Source: Glutamicibacter sp. PS
GTDB taxonomy: Bacteria > Actinomycetota > Actinomycetes > Actinomycetales > Micrococcaceae
Direction of reading: 5' to 3'
Assembly (NCBI GenBank): GCA_031317595.1
Contig: JANCMB010000001.1
Span: forward strand, 1,978,971 to 2,042,970
DNA: 64,000 nucleotides
Below the pieces are notes generated by a model. The model was not told the origin of the DNA and did no database searches. It worked only from the letters and a program-made list of their open reading frames with translations. Below, in pieces: positions 1 through 10,088 of the stretch. Position numbers and translations under genes: made by a program. Numbering within the stretch: the stretch's first letter is position 1; each line of letters starts with the position of its first letter.

Positions 1-1125
1 GATGGTCGCACGCCGCAAAGTTTCGCCCCGCTCTCAGGTTTTCGCCGAACCAACGATGGCTGGGTGCGGTTGCATGCCAACTACCCACACCACGAACGCG
101 CGTTGATGCGCGGACTAAGGCTCCGGGACGCTCGCGGCCTGGATGCCACCCTAAGCAGCCTGAGTGCGCAGGAGGCCGAAACCACCATCACTCAGGCGGG
201 TGGGATCGCCGCCGCAGTCCGCCGCAGGGAGGAGTTTTTAGCTACTCCGGCCGGAGGAGTCCTCGCGGCAGAACCATTGGTGAACCTGCAGTGGCACGAT
301 ACTCCCGGCCCGCGCCGAGCCTCTCCGGTGGGCAGCGACCCCACGTCCCTCCCCCTAGCAGGACTGCGCATCGTGGATCTTACCCGCGTCATCGCCGGTC
401 CCTGTGCCGGGCGGATCCTCGCCAGCCTCGGGGCCGATGTACTGCGCATCGACCCGCCCGATTTTCCGGAGTTACTCGATGCGCATATCGACACCTCGTT
501 CGGCAAACGCAGCGTGGTCGCCGACCTGTCGGCCAGCGACGTCGCACAGCAACTGCATGCCGCGCTGGATCAGGCCGACGCGGTATTGCTCGGGTACCGC
601 ACCGGCAGCCTCGATCGCTTCGGCTTAGCCAGCGATGAGTTGCTCGAGCGGCACCCACACTTGGCCGTACTCGAGCTCAACGCTTGGGGACACAGCGGGC
701 CGCGGCGCTCGATCCGCGGATTCGACAGCATCGTCCAGGCGGCCACCGGAATCTCCGTCGCTTATGGCACGGGCGACGACCCAGCGGCCCCTGACTTTAC
801 GCCCGGGGCACTGCCGGTCCAAGCGTTAGATCACGCCACCGGGGTCGTGGTGGCTGCCACGGCCATCGGCATCCTGCGGCATCGCGTCGACGGTCGCAGC
901 GCCCGGGCACGCTTCTCGCTGGCTCGAACGGCGCACGAACTCCTGTCCTTACCCACGCCGCCGGCAAGCGCCACCCAGCGGCAAAGCGCAGTCGAGCTAC
1001 GGGACACGGACAGCGCCTTCGGCGCGCTACGGTACGTGCCGCCGGCGCTACGCTGGGGAGGACGCCGACTGAATTACCTCACGCCCCCGCCTCCGGTCGG
1101 CTCTTCAGCACTCACCTGGCGCTAG
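1..1125 (+). CDS. CoA-transferase family III (CaiB/BaiF), 3' part
   Basis: The frame is open from base 1, so the N-terminus lies outside the window; 374 codons are visible. CaiB/BaiF enzymes move CoA between acyl groups through an aspartyl-CoA thioester. The entry motif GLRIVDLTRVIAGP (codons about 121-134) begins a CoA-transferase domain, and the region GFDSIVQAATGI carries the Asp expected to be the nucleophile. Before it lies FRRTNDGWVRLHANYPHH, which normally belongs to the later part of such a domain. This order (tail segment first, complete entry motif second) matches a 450-470 residue actinobacterial subfamily as I recall it. Substrate unknown. The last 14 bases overlap the convergent gene on the minus strand. 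Confidence 0.8.
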   Translation, partial: DGRTPQSFAPLSGFRRTNDGWVRLHANYPHHERALMRGLRLRDARGLDATLSSLSAQEAETTITQAGGIAAAVRRREEFLATPAGGVLAAEPLVNLQWHDTPGPRRASPVGSDPTSLPLAGLRIVDLTRVIAGPCAGRILASLGADVLRIDPPDFPELLDAHIDTSFGKRSVVADLSASDVAQQLHAALDQADAVLLGYRTGSLDRFGLASDELLERHPHLAVLELNAWGHSGPRRSIRGFDSIVQAATGISVAYGTGDDPAAPDFTPGALPVQALDHATGVVVAATAIGILRHRVDGRSARARFSLARTAHELLSLPTPPASATQRQSAVELRDTDSAFGALRYVPPALRWGGRRLNYLTPPPPVGSSALTWR

Positions 1126-2053
1126 CCGGTTCTCCAGCACCATCTCGCAATTTCAGGGCCCGATAAATGGTGTCGTGAATCGGTACCGCGATCCCATGGG
1201 GTCCGGCGAGACGTACTACGGCCCCCGATTGCTCCTCGATTTCCGAGTGGCGCCCAGCCGCTAGATCACGCTGCATCGATGCTGTGCTATCCGGTTCAAA
1301 CCTGTCGAACTGTGCCATGGCCGAAGCCACGTCGGCCTCCCCGAGCCGAGCCCCATAAGCGCCCGCGAGGTTGGCCACCTCGCGCATCGCATCACTGACC
1401 AGCGACCGGCTCAGCTCGTTGGTACGGGTACGGCCCACGGGCTCACCCGACAAGGCACCGACTCCCCCATAGGAGGTGATGAGCATGAATTTTCGCCACA
1501 TGTCGGTGACAATATCGTTAGAAATTTTGGCTTTGATTCCGGCGTCACCGAGCGCTTCCATGAGCTTTTGCACTCGCGGACTGGCTTCCCCATCCAGTTC
1601 TCCGGCAATCACCGCGGGACGTCCGCCCACATGATGCACCACGCCGGGCTCGGTCAAATAGGAAATGATCAGGCACACGCCACCCAAGGCGTGCCCTTTG
1701 CCCGCCGCAGCGGTGATCTGCTCGACCGCGGTGACTCCGTTCTGAAGGGGCAAAATCGCCGTCTCGGGCCCAACCATCGGTAGCGCATTCGAGACGACGT
1801 CGCACACTTGGTCGGCCTTGCAGGCAACGATCAGCGCATCGCATATGCCGATCTCATGCGGGTCCGTGCTAATGCCAGTCGGCTGGACCGTGTAGTTACC
1901 GTTCCCATCTCCGGTGGTGACCCGTAATCCCTTGTTTCGCACCGGCGCCACATGCCGCGCAGTACTCAGCAGATGAATCTCATGTCCGGCTCGGGTCAGC
2001 GCGGCTGCAAAGTAGGCTCCGACTCCCCCGGCACCCAACACACCAATCTTCAT
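1112..2053 (-). CDS. 2-dehydropantoate 2-reductase (PanE/ApbA) family oxidoreductase
   Basis: 313 residues, the usual length for ketopantoate reductases, which reduce 2-dehydropantoate to pantoate with NADPH in CoA synthesis. The N-terminus MKIGVLGAGGVGAYFAAAL is the Rossmann GxGxxG motif; a Lys in ACKAD and the stretch DMWRKFMLITSYGG fit the catalytic and helical C-terminal domain. The ATG is preceded by GAGGGA at good spacing. The family includes many paralogues acting on other 2-keto acids, so pantothenate synthesis is not proven; no panB or panC is nearby. Its stop overlaps the convergent CoA-transferase gene by 14 bp. Confidence 0.82.
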   Translation of the reverse strand: MKIGVLGAGGVGAYFAAALTRAGHEIHLLSTARHVAPVRNKGLRVTTGDGNGNYTVQPTGISTDPHEIGICDALIVACKADQVCDVVSNALPMVGPETAILPLQNGVTAVEQITAAAGKGHALGGVCLIISYLTEPGVVHHVGGRPAVIAGELDGEASPRVQKLMEALGDAGIKAKISNDIVTDMWRKFMLITSYGGVGALSGEPVGRTRTNELSRSLVSDAMREVANLAGAYGARLGEADVASAMAQFDRFEPDSTASMQRDLAAGRHSEIEEQSGAVVRLAGPHGIAVPIHDTIYRALKLRDGAGEPASAR

Positions 2054-2228
2054 GAATTTCCCTCGTCTTCTGTCAGTGGCGTCTTGTTCCAGCAGACCAC
2101 AGCGGAGCCAAATTGTGTTAATACGTTCTAGTCACCAGCCGCTAATCTGCCTGAAAAGATTAACAATCCGATGGCACTTTACTAGGGTGAATTAGACAAC
2201 CTTTTCTACAATTGACGGGAACGCCGCA

Positions 2229-2726
2229 ATGCTTCGGCTCATTTTTCGCACACTTACCGCCATGCTGCTTGCGGTCGCCTATATTTTTGCGGTCGGGTTC
2301 TTTGAAGGCGGCGGCCGGCTACTGACCAACGGGCTATTTGTTTCCTGGGATTTGGTATCGTCCGTTCCGGTTGACCCGCGCTGGCCGTTCGTTTATCAGT
2401 TATTGACAGCAGTGGCCGGACTATTTGTAATCTTCGGCTGTCATAAGCTGAGCTCTTTGCGCCAAAGTCCGCTGCCCGGTCTTGCCACCGCGGGTACACT
2501 CCTACTGTGCTGGGCGACGGTGAGCCGTAGCATCGAGTACCCGTTCAATCCCCTTCGCTGGGAACTATGGGGAACTTCTCAAGACGTCAACCCGCTACAG
2601 ATCTGGTTCAAATTTGGGGCGCTGTCCACCACGACCATTTCGCTCGCCGCCGTTCTTCTGGGCCTCGCCATCTGGCAGATCCGCGCCCGGCGTGCTCAGC
2701 GACAAATTCCGGCCATGGAGTACTAA
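2229..2726 (+). CDS. Hypothetical four-helix membrane protein
   Basis: 165 residues that I cannot assign to a family. Four hydrophobic segments are visible, roughly residues 5-25, 55-75, 82-100 and 130-150, with a basic C-terminal tail (IRARRAQRQ), so it is an integral membrane protein. GACGGGA lies 7 bases before the ATG. The upstream 170 bp and the gene itself are less GC-rich than the flanking genes, which could mean a recent acquisition. It is monocistronic: a strong hairpin follows 24 bp after the stop. Confidence 0.6.
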   Translation: MLRLIFRTLTAMLLAVAYIFAVGFFEGGGRLLTNGLFVSWDLVSSVPVDPRWPFVYQLLTAVAGLFVIFGCHKLSSLRQSPLPGLATAGTLLLCWATVSRSIEYPFNPLRWELWGTSQDVNPLQIWFKFGALSTTTISLAAVLLGLAIWQIRARRAQRQIPAMEY

Positions 2727-2750
2727 ACGACAACGGCTTTAAGGGCAAAG

Positions 2751-2785
2751 CAAAGGCCGCTACATCGATAATGTAGCGGCCTTTG
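2751..2785. terminator. Bidirectional terminator hairpin
   Basis: Perfect 15-bp stem (CAAAGGCCGCTACAT and its complement) around a 5-base loop, with short T or A runs on each side. It lies between the end of the membrane protein gene and the 3' end of the minus-strand tRNA-Leu, so it can serve both. Confidence 0.75.
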
Positions 2786-2793
2786 CCGGTTGT

Positions 2794-2874
2794 ACCTCCA
2801 GTGGGACTCGAACCCACAAGCCTTTCGGCAGCTGATTTTAAGTCAGCCGTGTATGCCAATTCCACCATGGAGGC
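2794..2874 (-). tRNA. tRNA-Leu (anticodon UAA)
   Basis: On the minus strand the acceptor arm GCCTCCA pairs with TGGAGGT (with a G-U closing pair). The anticodon stem GCTGA/TCAGC encloses loop CTTAAAA, giving anticodon UAA for Leu UUA codons. A long variable arm (TGCCGAAAGGCT) makes it class II, and the T-arm contains GGGTTCGAGTCCC. CCA is not encoded. Length 81 nt. Confidence 0.95.
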
Positions 2875-2929
2875 CTAACACCTCGATTTTACGCGAACCG
2901 GGCGGGTTCGGCGAAATCCCGAGGCAAAC

Positions 2930-2968
2930 GCCGATGGAACCGGGAGCAAGATTCCCGGTTCCATCGGC
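2930..2968 (-). terminator. Terminator after NDH-2 gene
   Basis: A 16-bp perfect stem with a 7-base loop lies 31 bp beyond the stop of the NADH dehydrogenase gene, followed on the minus strand by a short CGTTT run. A second small hairpin (ACGAGC-GAA-GCTCGT, 2982-2996) sits between the stop and this stem. Confidence 0.7.
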
Positions 2969-2999
2969 TAGTCAACCATCGACGAGCGAAGCTCGTACG

Positions 3000-4367
3000 T
3001 TACTTCTTCGGAGCCGCCGAGGCTTCGAATGCGGCGCGCGGCACGTCAAGGTTGTTCAGCTGCAACGCATCGCGGCTGTAGAACCAGGCAACCATCCAGT
3101 CGCCAAGCACGCGGAACTTGCGTTCGAAGGTCGGCATGGCCATGCCGTGGTAGCCACGGTGTGCCATCCAGGCCGGCCAGCCCTTGAGCTTGATACCAAG
3201 CACCTTAGCGACACCCTTGTTGCGGCCGAAGCCCGCCACGGCGCCGAGGTTCTTGTGCTTGTATTCCTTGACGCTGCCCACGCCGTAGCGTGCTGCGTAA
3301 AGGTTCTTGGCCAGCAACTTGGCCTGGCGCACGGCGTGCTGGGCGTTGGGTACGCAGGTACCGTCCGGCAGACCACCGGTAACGTCCTTGACGGCCGAGA
3401 TATCGCCGGCGGCCCATGCGCCGTCGAGCGCCTCGCCGTTTTCGTCCTTGATGCGCAGGTCGGTACGGGTGTCGATGCGGCCGCGACCCTCGATGATGAA
3501 GTCGGTGGAGCGCACCATCGGGTTGGCCATAACGCCGGCACACCAGATCAGGGTGTCGGTGCCGAATTCGCCGGCTGGGGACTTGTCGGCCATGTTGATC
3601 AGCTGCAGGTTACCGTCGGTGGCGTCGGCCAGCGAGGTGTTCAGCAGCACCTCGATGCCGCGGCTACGCAGGTGCTCAACGACCCACAGGGCCTGCTCTT
3701 CGGTCACCTCGGGCATGATGCGACCCATGGCCTCGACGAGGACGAAGCGCACCTCATCCTTGCTCACGCGATCGTTGAGCTGGACCAGGTGACGGGCCAT
3801 GTCCTCGAGTTCGGCGATGGTTTCGATGCCGGCGAAACCGCCACCCACCACAACGAAGGTCAGGGCGCGCTTGCGAGCTTCGGGATCGGTCATGTTGCTG
3901 GCCGATTCGATGCGCTGGGCGACCTGGTTACGCAGGGCCACGGCTTCTTCGATGGTCTTCAGGCCGATGCCGGTTTCGGCAAGCCCCGGGATGGGGAAGG
4001 TGCGGGTGATAGCACCGGCGCTCATGACGACGTCGGTGTACTCCAGTTCGAACTCTTCGCCATCGACCGGCCGGATCACGGCGGTCTTGTTGGCGTGGTT
4101 CACGCTGGTGACGGTGCCGTTGATCAGCTCCGAGTGCTTCAGGTGCTGGCGGTGCGAAACCACGGCATGGCGCGGTTCAATATTGCCACCGGCCACCTCG
4201 GGCAGGAACGGCTGGTAAGTCATGTAAGGGTTCGGGTCGACGACGGTGACGATACCGCCGTGCGCCTTGACCTTCTTCTGCAGTTTCAGCGCGACGTACA
4301 GGCCAACATAGCCACCGCCGACGACAAGAATGCGCGGACGCTTCTGGGAGCTTTCGATGATCGACAT
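3000..4367 (-). CDS. ndh: Type II NADH dehydrogenase (NDH-2), FAD-dependent
   Basis: Non-proton-pumping NADH:quinone oxidoreductase at the inner face of the membrane, passing electrons from NADH through FAD to menaquinone. At 455 residues it is the right size. RILVVGGGYVGLYVA is the FAD-binding dinucleotide fold, FVVVGGGFAGIE the NADH-binding fold, and the C-terminal region WMAHRGYHGMAMPTFERKFRVL fits the membrane-associating end of actinobacterial NDH-2. The open frame extends 24 codons upstream, but the conserved protein begins at MSIIESSQKRP (4367), with GGGAG very close to the ATG. Monocistronic, ending at a strong hairpin. Confidence 0.9.
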   Translation of the reverse strand: MSIIESSQKRPRILVVGGGYVGLYVALKLQKKVKAHGGIVTVVDPNPYMTYQPFLPEVAGGNIEPRHAVVSHRQHLKHSELINGTVTSVNHANKTAVIRPVDGEEFELEYTDVVMSAGAITRTFPIPGLAETGIGLKTIEEAVALRNQVAQRIESASNMTDPEARKRALTFVVVGGGFAGIETIAELEDMARHLVQLNDRVSKDEVRFVLVEAMGRIMPEVTEEQALWVVEHLRSRGIEVLLNTSLADATDGNLQLINMADKSPAGEFGTDTLIWCAGVMANPMVRSTDFIIEGRGRIDTRTDLRIKDENGEALDGAWAAGDISAVKDVTGGLPDGTCVPNAQHAVRQAKLLAKNLYAARYGVGSVKEYKHKNLGAVAGFGRNKGVAKVLGIKLKGWPAWMAHRGYHGMAMPTFERKFRVLGDWMVAWFYSRDALQLNNLDVPRAAFEASAAPKK

Positions 4368-4447
4368 ACTCCCGATTCTACGCGGAAAATCTGCATTAGT
4401 GAAAACATTCACTAACTCGTTCTGTGCAATCGCCCACACCGGGGCGG

Positions 4448-5968
4448 CTAGTCGCGCTCCTCGGGCAGGTCATCGAAGAAATCGCGGCCGTTGCGGCCGG
4501 GCTCATCCACCGGCAAGGTTCCGATGCTGGCTCCCGAGGCAATGGCCGCCGCGCGCTCCCGACGTGCAGCGGAAGCGATCTGTAGCCCACCAATGACAAG
4601 CACCAGCAGCACCAGCGCACCGCCGCCCATGACGATCGTCGCCTGCAGCCCGGTCATCGCAGGTTCCGGGGCCACCGGCGTGGGGGCCGCGATGGGCTTG
4701 ATCGTGGACTTCTCCACCGAGACGCCCGGGTCGGTGTTCACCGGCGGAGTCTGCTTGCCGCGCCGGTGCACCCGAATCCACTCGGTGATGGTGTCCATCG
4801 GATTCGCCTCGGCCACCGGAACCTGTGCGGTCAAGGCGGCCTGCGCATTGAGAATGCCGTAGCCGTAGAGGTTGTCCTGCCCCGGCTCCCCCACATCCCG
4901 TGCGGTCTGCAAAATCCGGTTGATGACCTGCGGGGCCTTCATCTCCGGGTACTTCGAACGAATCATGGCCACCACCCCGGAAACGATGGGGGCGGCACCC
5001 GAGGTACCCGACCAGCGGGCATAACCGCCCCCGGGCAAGCCACCAACCAGCTGCTCGGCATCGGCGGCGACACCAATGGAAATACCCTCGGTCGAGGAGT
5101 CCTGCGAGGCCTTATCCTGCGCATCCACGCCGGCGACCGTCAGCACACCGGGAATAGTGGCCGGCGCACCGACTTGGCTCATTCCGCCCGAGCGGTTACC
5201 CGCCGCGGCGACAATCACCACATCCTTGTCCTCGGCGTACTTAAATGCGTCGTCCCAGCTCTCGGGCCACGCCGGTGAGGTGGAGCCCAGAGACATGTTG
5301 ATGACCTTCGCCCCGTTATCCACCGCCCAACGCACGGCTTTCGGGATCTGTTCCTCCACCGACACCCCGGCCGGGTTGTTTCCGCCCATCCAGAGCGACA
5401 CCGAGAGCAAGTCAGCTTCCGGAGCGACGCCCAGCATGCCATCGGAGCCCGGCCCGAGCTCCGGAACCTCCTCATACTCGGGTTCCTTCGGTGGCTTGGT
5501 GTCCTCGTCGTCGTCCTCTTCGGCGCTCTTCTTGGCCCGCTCCCAGGCCTTTTTCAAGCGCTCGTTCTCCGAGGTGATGCGCTCGATCTCTGACTTATTG
5601 TTGCCACGTCCGGCCAGCATGGTCGCCACCAGAGTGCCGTGCTCGCTCATCGCACCGATCGGATTCTGTCCCTGAGCGGCCCCGGCGCCGGACATGTCGG
5701 CGCCACCGACCACGGCACCCTTCAGGTCGGGGTGCGTGGTGTCGATACCGGTGTCGATAATCGCGACCTTGACCCCGGCACCCTTACTGATCTTTTGTGC
5801 CTCGGTAATGCCCAGATCCTTCAGCCAGTGCTCGTCGCTACGCACATCGTCGGCCTGTGCCGGAACGGCGGTGCCAAGGCTCAGGCCGGTCGCCAGTAGC
5901 GCGCTACACAGCGCAGCAAGCAGACTGCGGCCGCGGCGCTGAAACGATGCCGGGGTTCTGGAACTCAC
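4448..5968 (-). CDS. Mycosin-like S8 serine protease, membrane-anchored
   Basis: 506-residue subtilase. A signal peptide ends near residue 39 (VPAQA-DD); the triad is D72 (IIDTGID), H110 (SEHGTLVA) and S323 (SGTSGAAP), with oxyanion-hole N258 (AAAGN). A hydrophobic helix at about 442-466 followed by an arginine-rich cytoplasmic tail gives the mycosin (MycP) architecture. Mycosins process or support ESX/type VII secretion, but no EccB-E or WXG100 genes lie nearby. A highly charged, coiled-coil-like insert (about 125-170, with a run EEDDDEDTKPPKEPE) sits just after the His motif. The gene precedes ndh with an 80-bp gap and follows ppx. Confidence 0.85.
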   Translation of the reverse strand: MSSRTPASFQRRGRSLLAALCSALLATGLSLGTAVPAQADDVRSDEHWLKDLGITEAQKISKGAGVKVAIIDTGIDTTHPDLKGAVVGGADMSGAGAAQGQNPIGAMSEHGTLVATMLAGRGNNKSEIERITSENERLKKAWERAKKSAEEDDDEDTKPPKEPEYEEVPELGPGSDGMLGVAPEADLLSVSLWMGGNNPAGVSVEEQIPKAVRWAVDNGAKVINMSLGSTSPAWPESWDDAFKYAEDKDVVIVAAAGNRSGGMSQVGAPATIPGVLTVAGVDAQDKASQDSSTEGISIGVAADAEQLVGGLPGGGYARWSGTSGAAPIVSGVVAMIRSKYPEMKAPQVINRILQTARDVGEPGQDNLYGYGILNAQAALTAQVPVAEANPMDTITEWIRVHRRGKQTPPVNTDPGVSVEKSTIKPIAAPTPVAPEPAMTGLQATIVMGGGALVLLVLVIGGLQIASAARRERAAAIASGASIGTLPVDEPGRNGRDFFDDLPEERD

Positions 5969-5989
5969 GCGTTACTCCTTAGTCACTGT

Positions 5990-6022
5990 CGTAGCCTGCG
6001 CCGTTATCGGCGGTTGGCTACG
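5990..6022 (-). terminator. Possible hairpin terminator after ppx
   Basis: Two nested inverted repeats (CGTAGCC/GGCTACG outside, GCCG/CGGC inside with loop TTAT) lie 13 bp beyond the ppx stop. There is no clear T-tract on the minus strand, so it may instead be a structure in the 5' leader of the protease gene. Confidence 0.35.
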
Positions 6023-6034
6023 CGCCACTGAAAG

Positions 6035-6979
6035 CTAGTCTCGGGTCAGCAACGCTGCCGAGCTGGCAATCCCGTCGAGAATGTCATGTTCCGAGGCGAT
6101 CAGCTCGCGCGGACCCTGCGGGTTGGCGTCCTCGAGCAACGCGAGGATGCGCTCGACGATCAGCGCACCGGCGCTGATCACATCCACCCGGCCCGGGTGC
6201 ATGTACCCCAGATCGGCACGCTGCTCGCGGGTGGAATCAAGCATCCATCCGGTAGCCCCACGCATCTGCTCGAAAGAAATCCGGGCACCATGGATGCGCT
6301 GGGAATCATAGCGGTCGAGCCCCAGCGCGCAGGCCGTGAGCGTGGTGAAGGTTCCAGCGACCACGAGCACCTGCTGCACGGAGCCCAGATCCAGCACCCC
6401 CTGCAGTTCCGCGAGCATCTGATCGACCATTTGCACGCACTCGACCGAGCGTAGCTGCGCCTCACCGAAGCGTTCGGTGACCCGCACGCACCCCACGTCG
6501 AGGCTCTTGGCCGCCTGCACGCCGGCGGAGGTGCCGATCACGAATTCGGTGGAGCCGCCACCAAGGTCGATCACCAGCGAGGTTCCGCTGCTTTCGGGCA
6601 GCACGCTGGTGGCGCCGGTGAAGGACAGGTTCGCCTCGACCTCGCCGCTAATGACCTCTGGGGCGATCCCCAGTATCTGGGTGATGCCCTCGATGAACTG
6701 CTCGCGGTTGCTGACATCGCGGGCGGCGCTGGTGGCCACGAACCGTAGCTGCTCGACCTCGTGCTCGTCGACCAGTTGCTTGTAATCACGCACCGCGGCA
6801 AAGGTTCGCTTCAGGGCCTCGTCGGAGAAGGCGCCGGTAGCGTCCACACCCTGCCCGAGGCGCACCACGCGCATGGTGCGCAGGCGTTCTTCGAGCCGCA
6901 CGTTGCCGTTGCTCAGATCGGCGTCGGCGATCAGCAGGCGGATCGAGTTGGTGCCGCAGTCAATTCCCGCCACTCGCAT
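6035..6979 (-). CDS. ppx: Exopolyphosphatase / pppGpp phosphatase family (Ppx/GppA)
   Basis: 314 residues of the ASKHA fold; the family releases orthophosphate from polyphosphate or hydrolyses pppGpp. Visible motifs are VAGIDCGTNSIRLLIAD at the N-terminus (phosphate 1), FVATSAARDVSNR, and VIDLGGGSTEFVIG (phosphate 2). The conserved protein begins at MRVAGIDCG; a longer open frame upstream lies inside the DUF501 gene. The ATG overlaps the DUF501 stop by one base (TGATG), suggesting translational coupling. The short Ppx form without the C-terminal HD domain is typical of actinobacteria. Confidence 0.9.
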   Translation of the reverse strand: MRVAGIDCGTNSIRLLIADADLSNGNVRLEERLRTMRVVRLGQGVDATGAFSDEALKRTFAAVRDYKQLVDEHEVEQLRFVATSAARDVSNREQFIEGITQILGIAPEVISGEVEANLSFTGATSVLPESSGTSLVIDLGGGSTEFVIGTSAGVQAAKSLDVGCVRVTERFGEAQLRSVECVQMVDQMLAELQGVLDLGSVQQVLVVAGTFTTLTACALGLDRYDSQRIHGARISFEQMRGATGWMLDSTREQRADLGYMHPGRVDVISAGALIVERILALLEDANPQGPRELIASEHDILDGIASSAALLTRD

Positions 6980-7683
6980 CAGTTGCGCTCCTCGCCGTTG
7001 GACGCGGCCTCGGTTTCGGCGCGACGCCGCGCGCGCTCGGCGCGTTTGGCCTGGGGGTCCTGCTTCTCTTGGGTCTTCACATGGCGCGAACGGTCGCGTT
7101 GCGGCACCGGCGCCTCGGTATCCCATGCACCGGCGCAGTAGCACCGATCGACCGTCCACCACTCGGCGATTCCAGCCAGCGCCTCATCGCCCAGCGGGTT
7201 CACACCCGGCCCGGCGGCCAGTGAGTGCCCCACGAGCACATGCAGGCACTTGACGCGGGTGGGCATGCCGCCAGCCGAGACCCCGGCGATCTCCGGCACC
7301 TCACCGGTGCCCGAGCGGGCACCGATGGCGTCGCGGTTAGCCAGGTAAGACTCGTGGGCGGACGCGTAGGCGGACGCCAGTTGTGGGTCGGCCCCGAGCC
7401 GTTCGTTCATCTCATTCATCAGCCCGGCAGCTTCGAGCCGGGAGACCGCTGAGGTAATCACCGGGTGGGTCAGGTAGTAGGTCGTCGGGAACGGGATGCC
7501 CGAGGACAGCCGCGGTGCGGTGGTGGCTACCAGCGGGTTTCCGCATACGCAGCGGGCACCGATCTCCACGACATCGCGCACCGGGCGGTTCAACTGCCGA
7601 CTGAGCGTCTCAAGGTCGGCTTCGCTGGGCACGCGGGCGTCGGCGTCCAACGCCTCGTGGACACTGTTAGGGGTTTCGTTCAT
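6979..7683 (-). CDS. DUF501 protein
   Basis: 234 residues. The conserved DUF501 core is seen as CVCGNPLVATTAPRL, PFPTTYYLT and GMPTRVKCLHVLVGHSLAAG, followed by NPLGDEAL and a CYCAG segment; the cysteines and histidine may bind metal. Function unknown. The tail after about residue 195 is rich in Arg, Lys and Glu and is probably disordered. It sits in the conserved actinobacterial series eno / ftsB / DUF501 / ppx, with a 32-bp gap after ftsB and a one-base overlap with ppx. Confidence 0.88.
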   Translation of the reverse strand: MNETPNSVHEALDADARVPSEADLETLSRQLNRPVRDVVEIGARCVCGNPLVATTAPRLSSGIPFPTTYYLTHPVITSAVSRLEAAGLMNEMNERLGADPQLASAYASAHESYLANRDAIGARSGTGEVPEIAGVSAGGMPTRVKCLHVLVGHSLAAGPGVNPLGDEALAGIAEWWTVDRCYCAGAWDTEAPVPQRDRSRHVKTQEKQDPQAKRAERARRRAETEAASNGEERN

Positions 7684-7715
7684 CAGTTCTTCCGCTGTCG
7701 GGGGTGCTGCGTCAT

Positions 7716-8579
7716 CTAGTCGGTGGCCGAGCGGCGCACGGAGTCGAGCAGGGCGTCGACCCAGGGCAGCTCCTGACGTACCTCGAAGGTACTGCCGTTG
7801 GCTTCCGATTCGGTCGTCTTCTCCTCGGGGACCGCCCCGACCACCTTGTAAACCTTTTCGCCGGGCTGCACCAAGTTTATCCGTTCCCGGGCCTGCTGTT
7901 TGATATACAGCGGATCGTCCCAGCGGGCGATCTCGTCCTTCAGCTCATCCTGCCGCGTCTGCAGCGAGGCAATGGTTTCACGCAGCTCGGTCAGTTCCTG
8001 GTTCTGCGTACGGTAATAGTTCACCGTCGGCACCAGCAGCACCGCGAAGAACACCAGCACCACTAACAAGCCGGCAAAGCGTCCGGAGAATTTGTGGGCG
8101 GCCACCGGGGCGGCGTCCACCTCATGGGTTTCGTCGATGGTCGCGGCCTCCGGGGTACGACGCACGGCCCCGGAGAACTTCATCCGGTCGGTGCGCCGCC
8201 GGGCGGACTGCTTTTCCTTGGCCCGCTGATGCATCGGCAGCTTGCTCTTCGCCGGCGTCGGCTCGTTGTAATCCGCGCGCTGCTCGGCGGCCCGGCGCCC
8301 CCGCTCGGTGACCGGTTCGCCGGCGACGGCGCTCGGCACTTCGGTTGCCGGATTCTCGGAATTAGTCGGGCGCGGACGGGCGCCCCCCGGACGTGGCAGG
8401 AGCGGAGCTACACGGCGCGGCTGAGCCTCGGAACGCGGCGCGTGCTGCTGGGCTTTCTCCCGGGCTTGAACCACATTGATCGCGTCGGTGGGTAGCTCGG
8501 TGGGTTCGGGAGCTGACGGCTGGGTGTGTTGACCCTCAGGTACGTTGGCGCGCGGCATGCGCGGCGGACGCTGAGCCAT
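7716..8579 (-). CDS. ftsB: FtsB/DivIC-family septum formation initiator
   Basis: 287 residues. A long basic, Pro/Glu-rich cytoplasmic N-terminus (about 1-165) is followed by one membrane helix (RFAGLLVVLVFFAVLLVPTV), an extracytoplasmic coiled coil (QNQELTELRETIASLQTRQ) and the DivIC motif DDPLYIKQQARERINLVQPGE. It would act in the divisome with FtsQ/DivIB and FtsL. The extended N-terminus is common in actinobacteria. The ATG follows GGGGGAT. Its position between eno and DUF501 is conserved in this group. Confidence 0.88.
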   Translation of the reverse strand: MAQRPPRMPRANVPEGQHTQPSAPEPTELPTDAINVVQAREKAQQHAPRSEAQPRRVAPLLPRPGGARPRPTNSENPATEVPSAVAGEPVTERGRRAAEQRADYNEPTPAKSKLPMHQRAKEKQSARRRTDRMKFSGAVRRTPEAATIDETHEVDAAPVAAHKFSGRFAGLLVVLVFFAVLLVPTVNYYRTQNQELTELRETIASLQTRQDELKDEIARWDDPLYIKQQARERINLVQPGEKVYKVVGAVPEEKTTESEANGSTFEVRQELPWVDALLDSVRRSATD

Positions 8580-8628
8580 GATCCCCCATTCGACGTCGTT
8601 CGGCGTTCGGTAATTCCATTAAATAACG

Positions 8629-8661
8629 AAAAGCCCGCCGGTATCCACTACCGACGAGCTT
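8629..8661 (-). terminator. Terminator after enolase
   Basis: A 13-bp stem (with two G-U pairs) and 5-base loop TCCAC lie 18 bp past the eno stop, ending in a TTTT run on the minus strand. It separates eno from ftsB, probably reducing rather than fully stopping read-through. Confidence 0.7.
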
Positions 8662-8679
8662 ATTCGTTCTAACTGAAGG

Positions 8680-9996
<1,317 letters not shown>

Positions 9997-10088
9997 TCAA
10001 TATATGCCGCGGAGGTAATCCGCTGGCGCCTTTGCCTACCCCTAGCCTATCGCTTTGCCCGTCGTGAGGGCGATCATATGAAGACATG

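Noticed and set aside
2982-2996. Small hairpin ACGAGC-GAA-GCTCGT after the NDH-2 stop
   Set aside because: Short, no T-tract, and a much stronger hairpin lies just beyond; not listed as a separate terminator.
2790-4415. Long plus-strand open frame opposite the NDH-2 gene
   Set aside because: It is the mirror of a well-supported gene; GC-rich codon use leaves opposite frames open. The translation is rich in His, Gly and Val with no motif, and it would start inside tRNA-Leu.
4448-5968. Possible type VII secretion locus
   Set aside because: Only the mycosin-like protease is present; no EccB, EccC, EccD or WXG100 genes lie in the flanking 20 kb.
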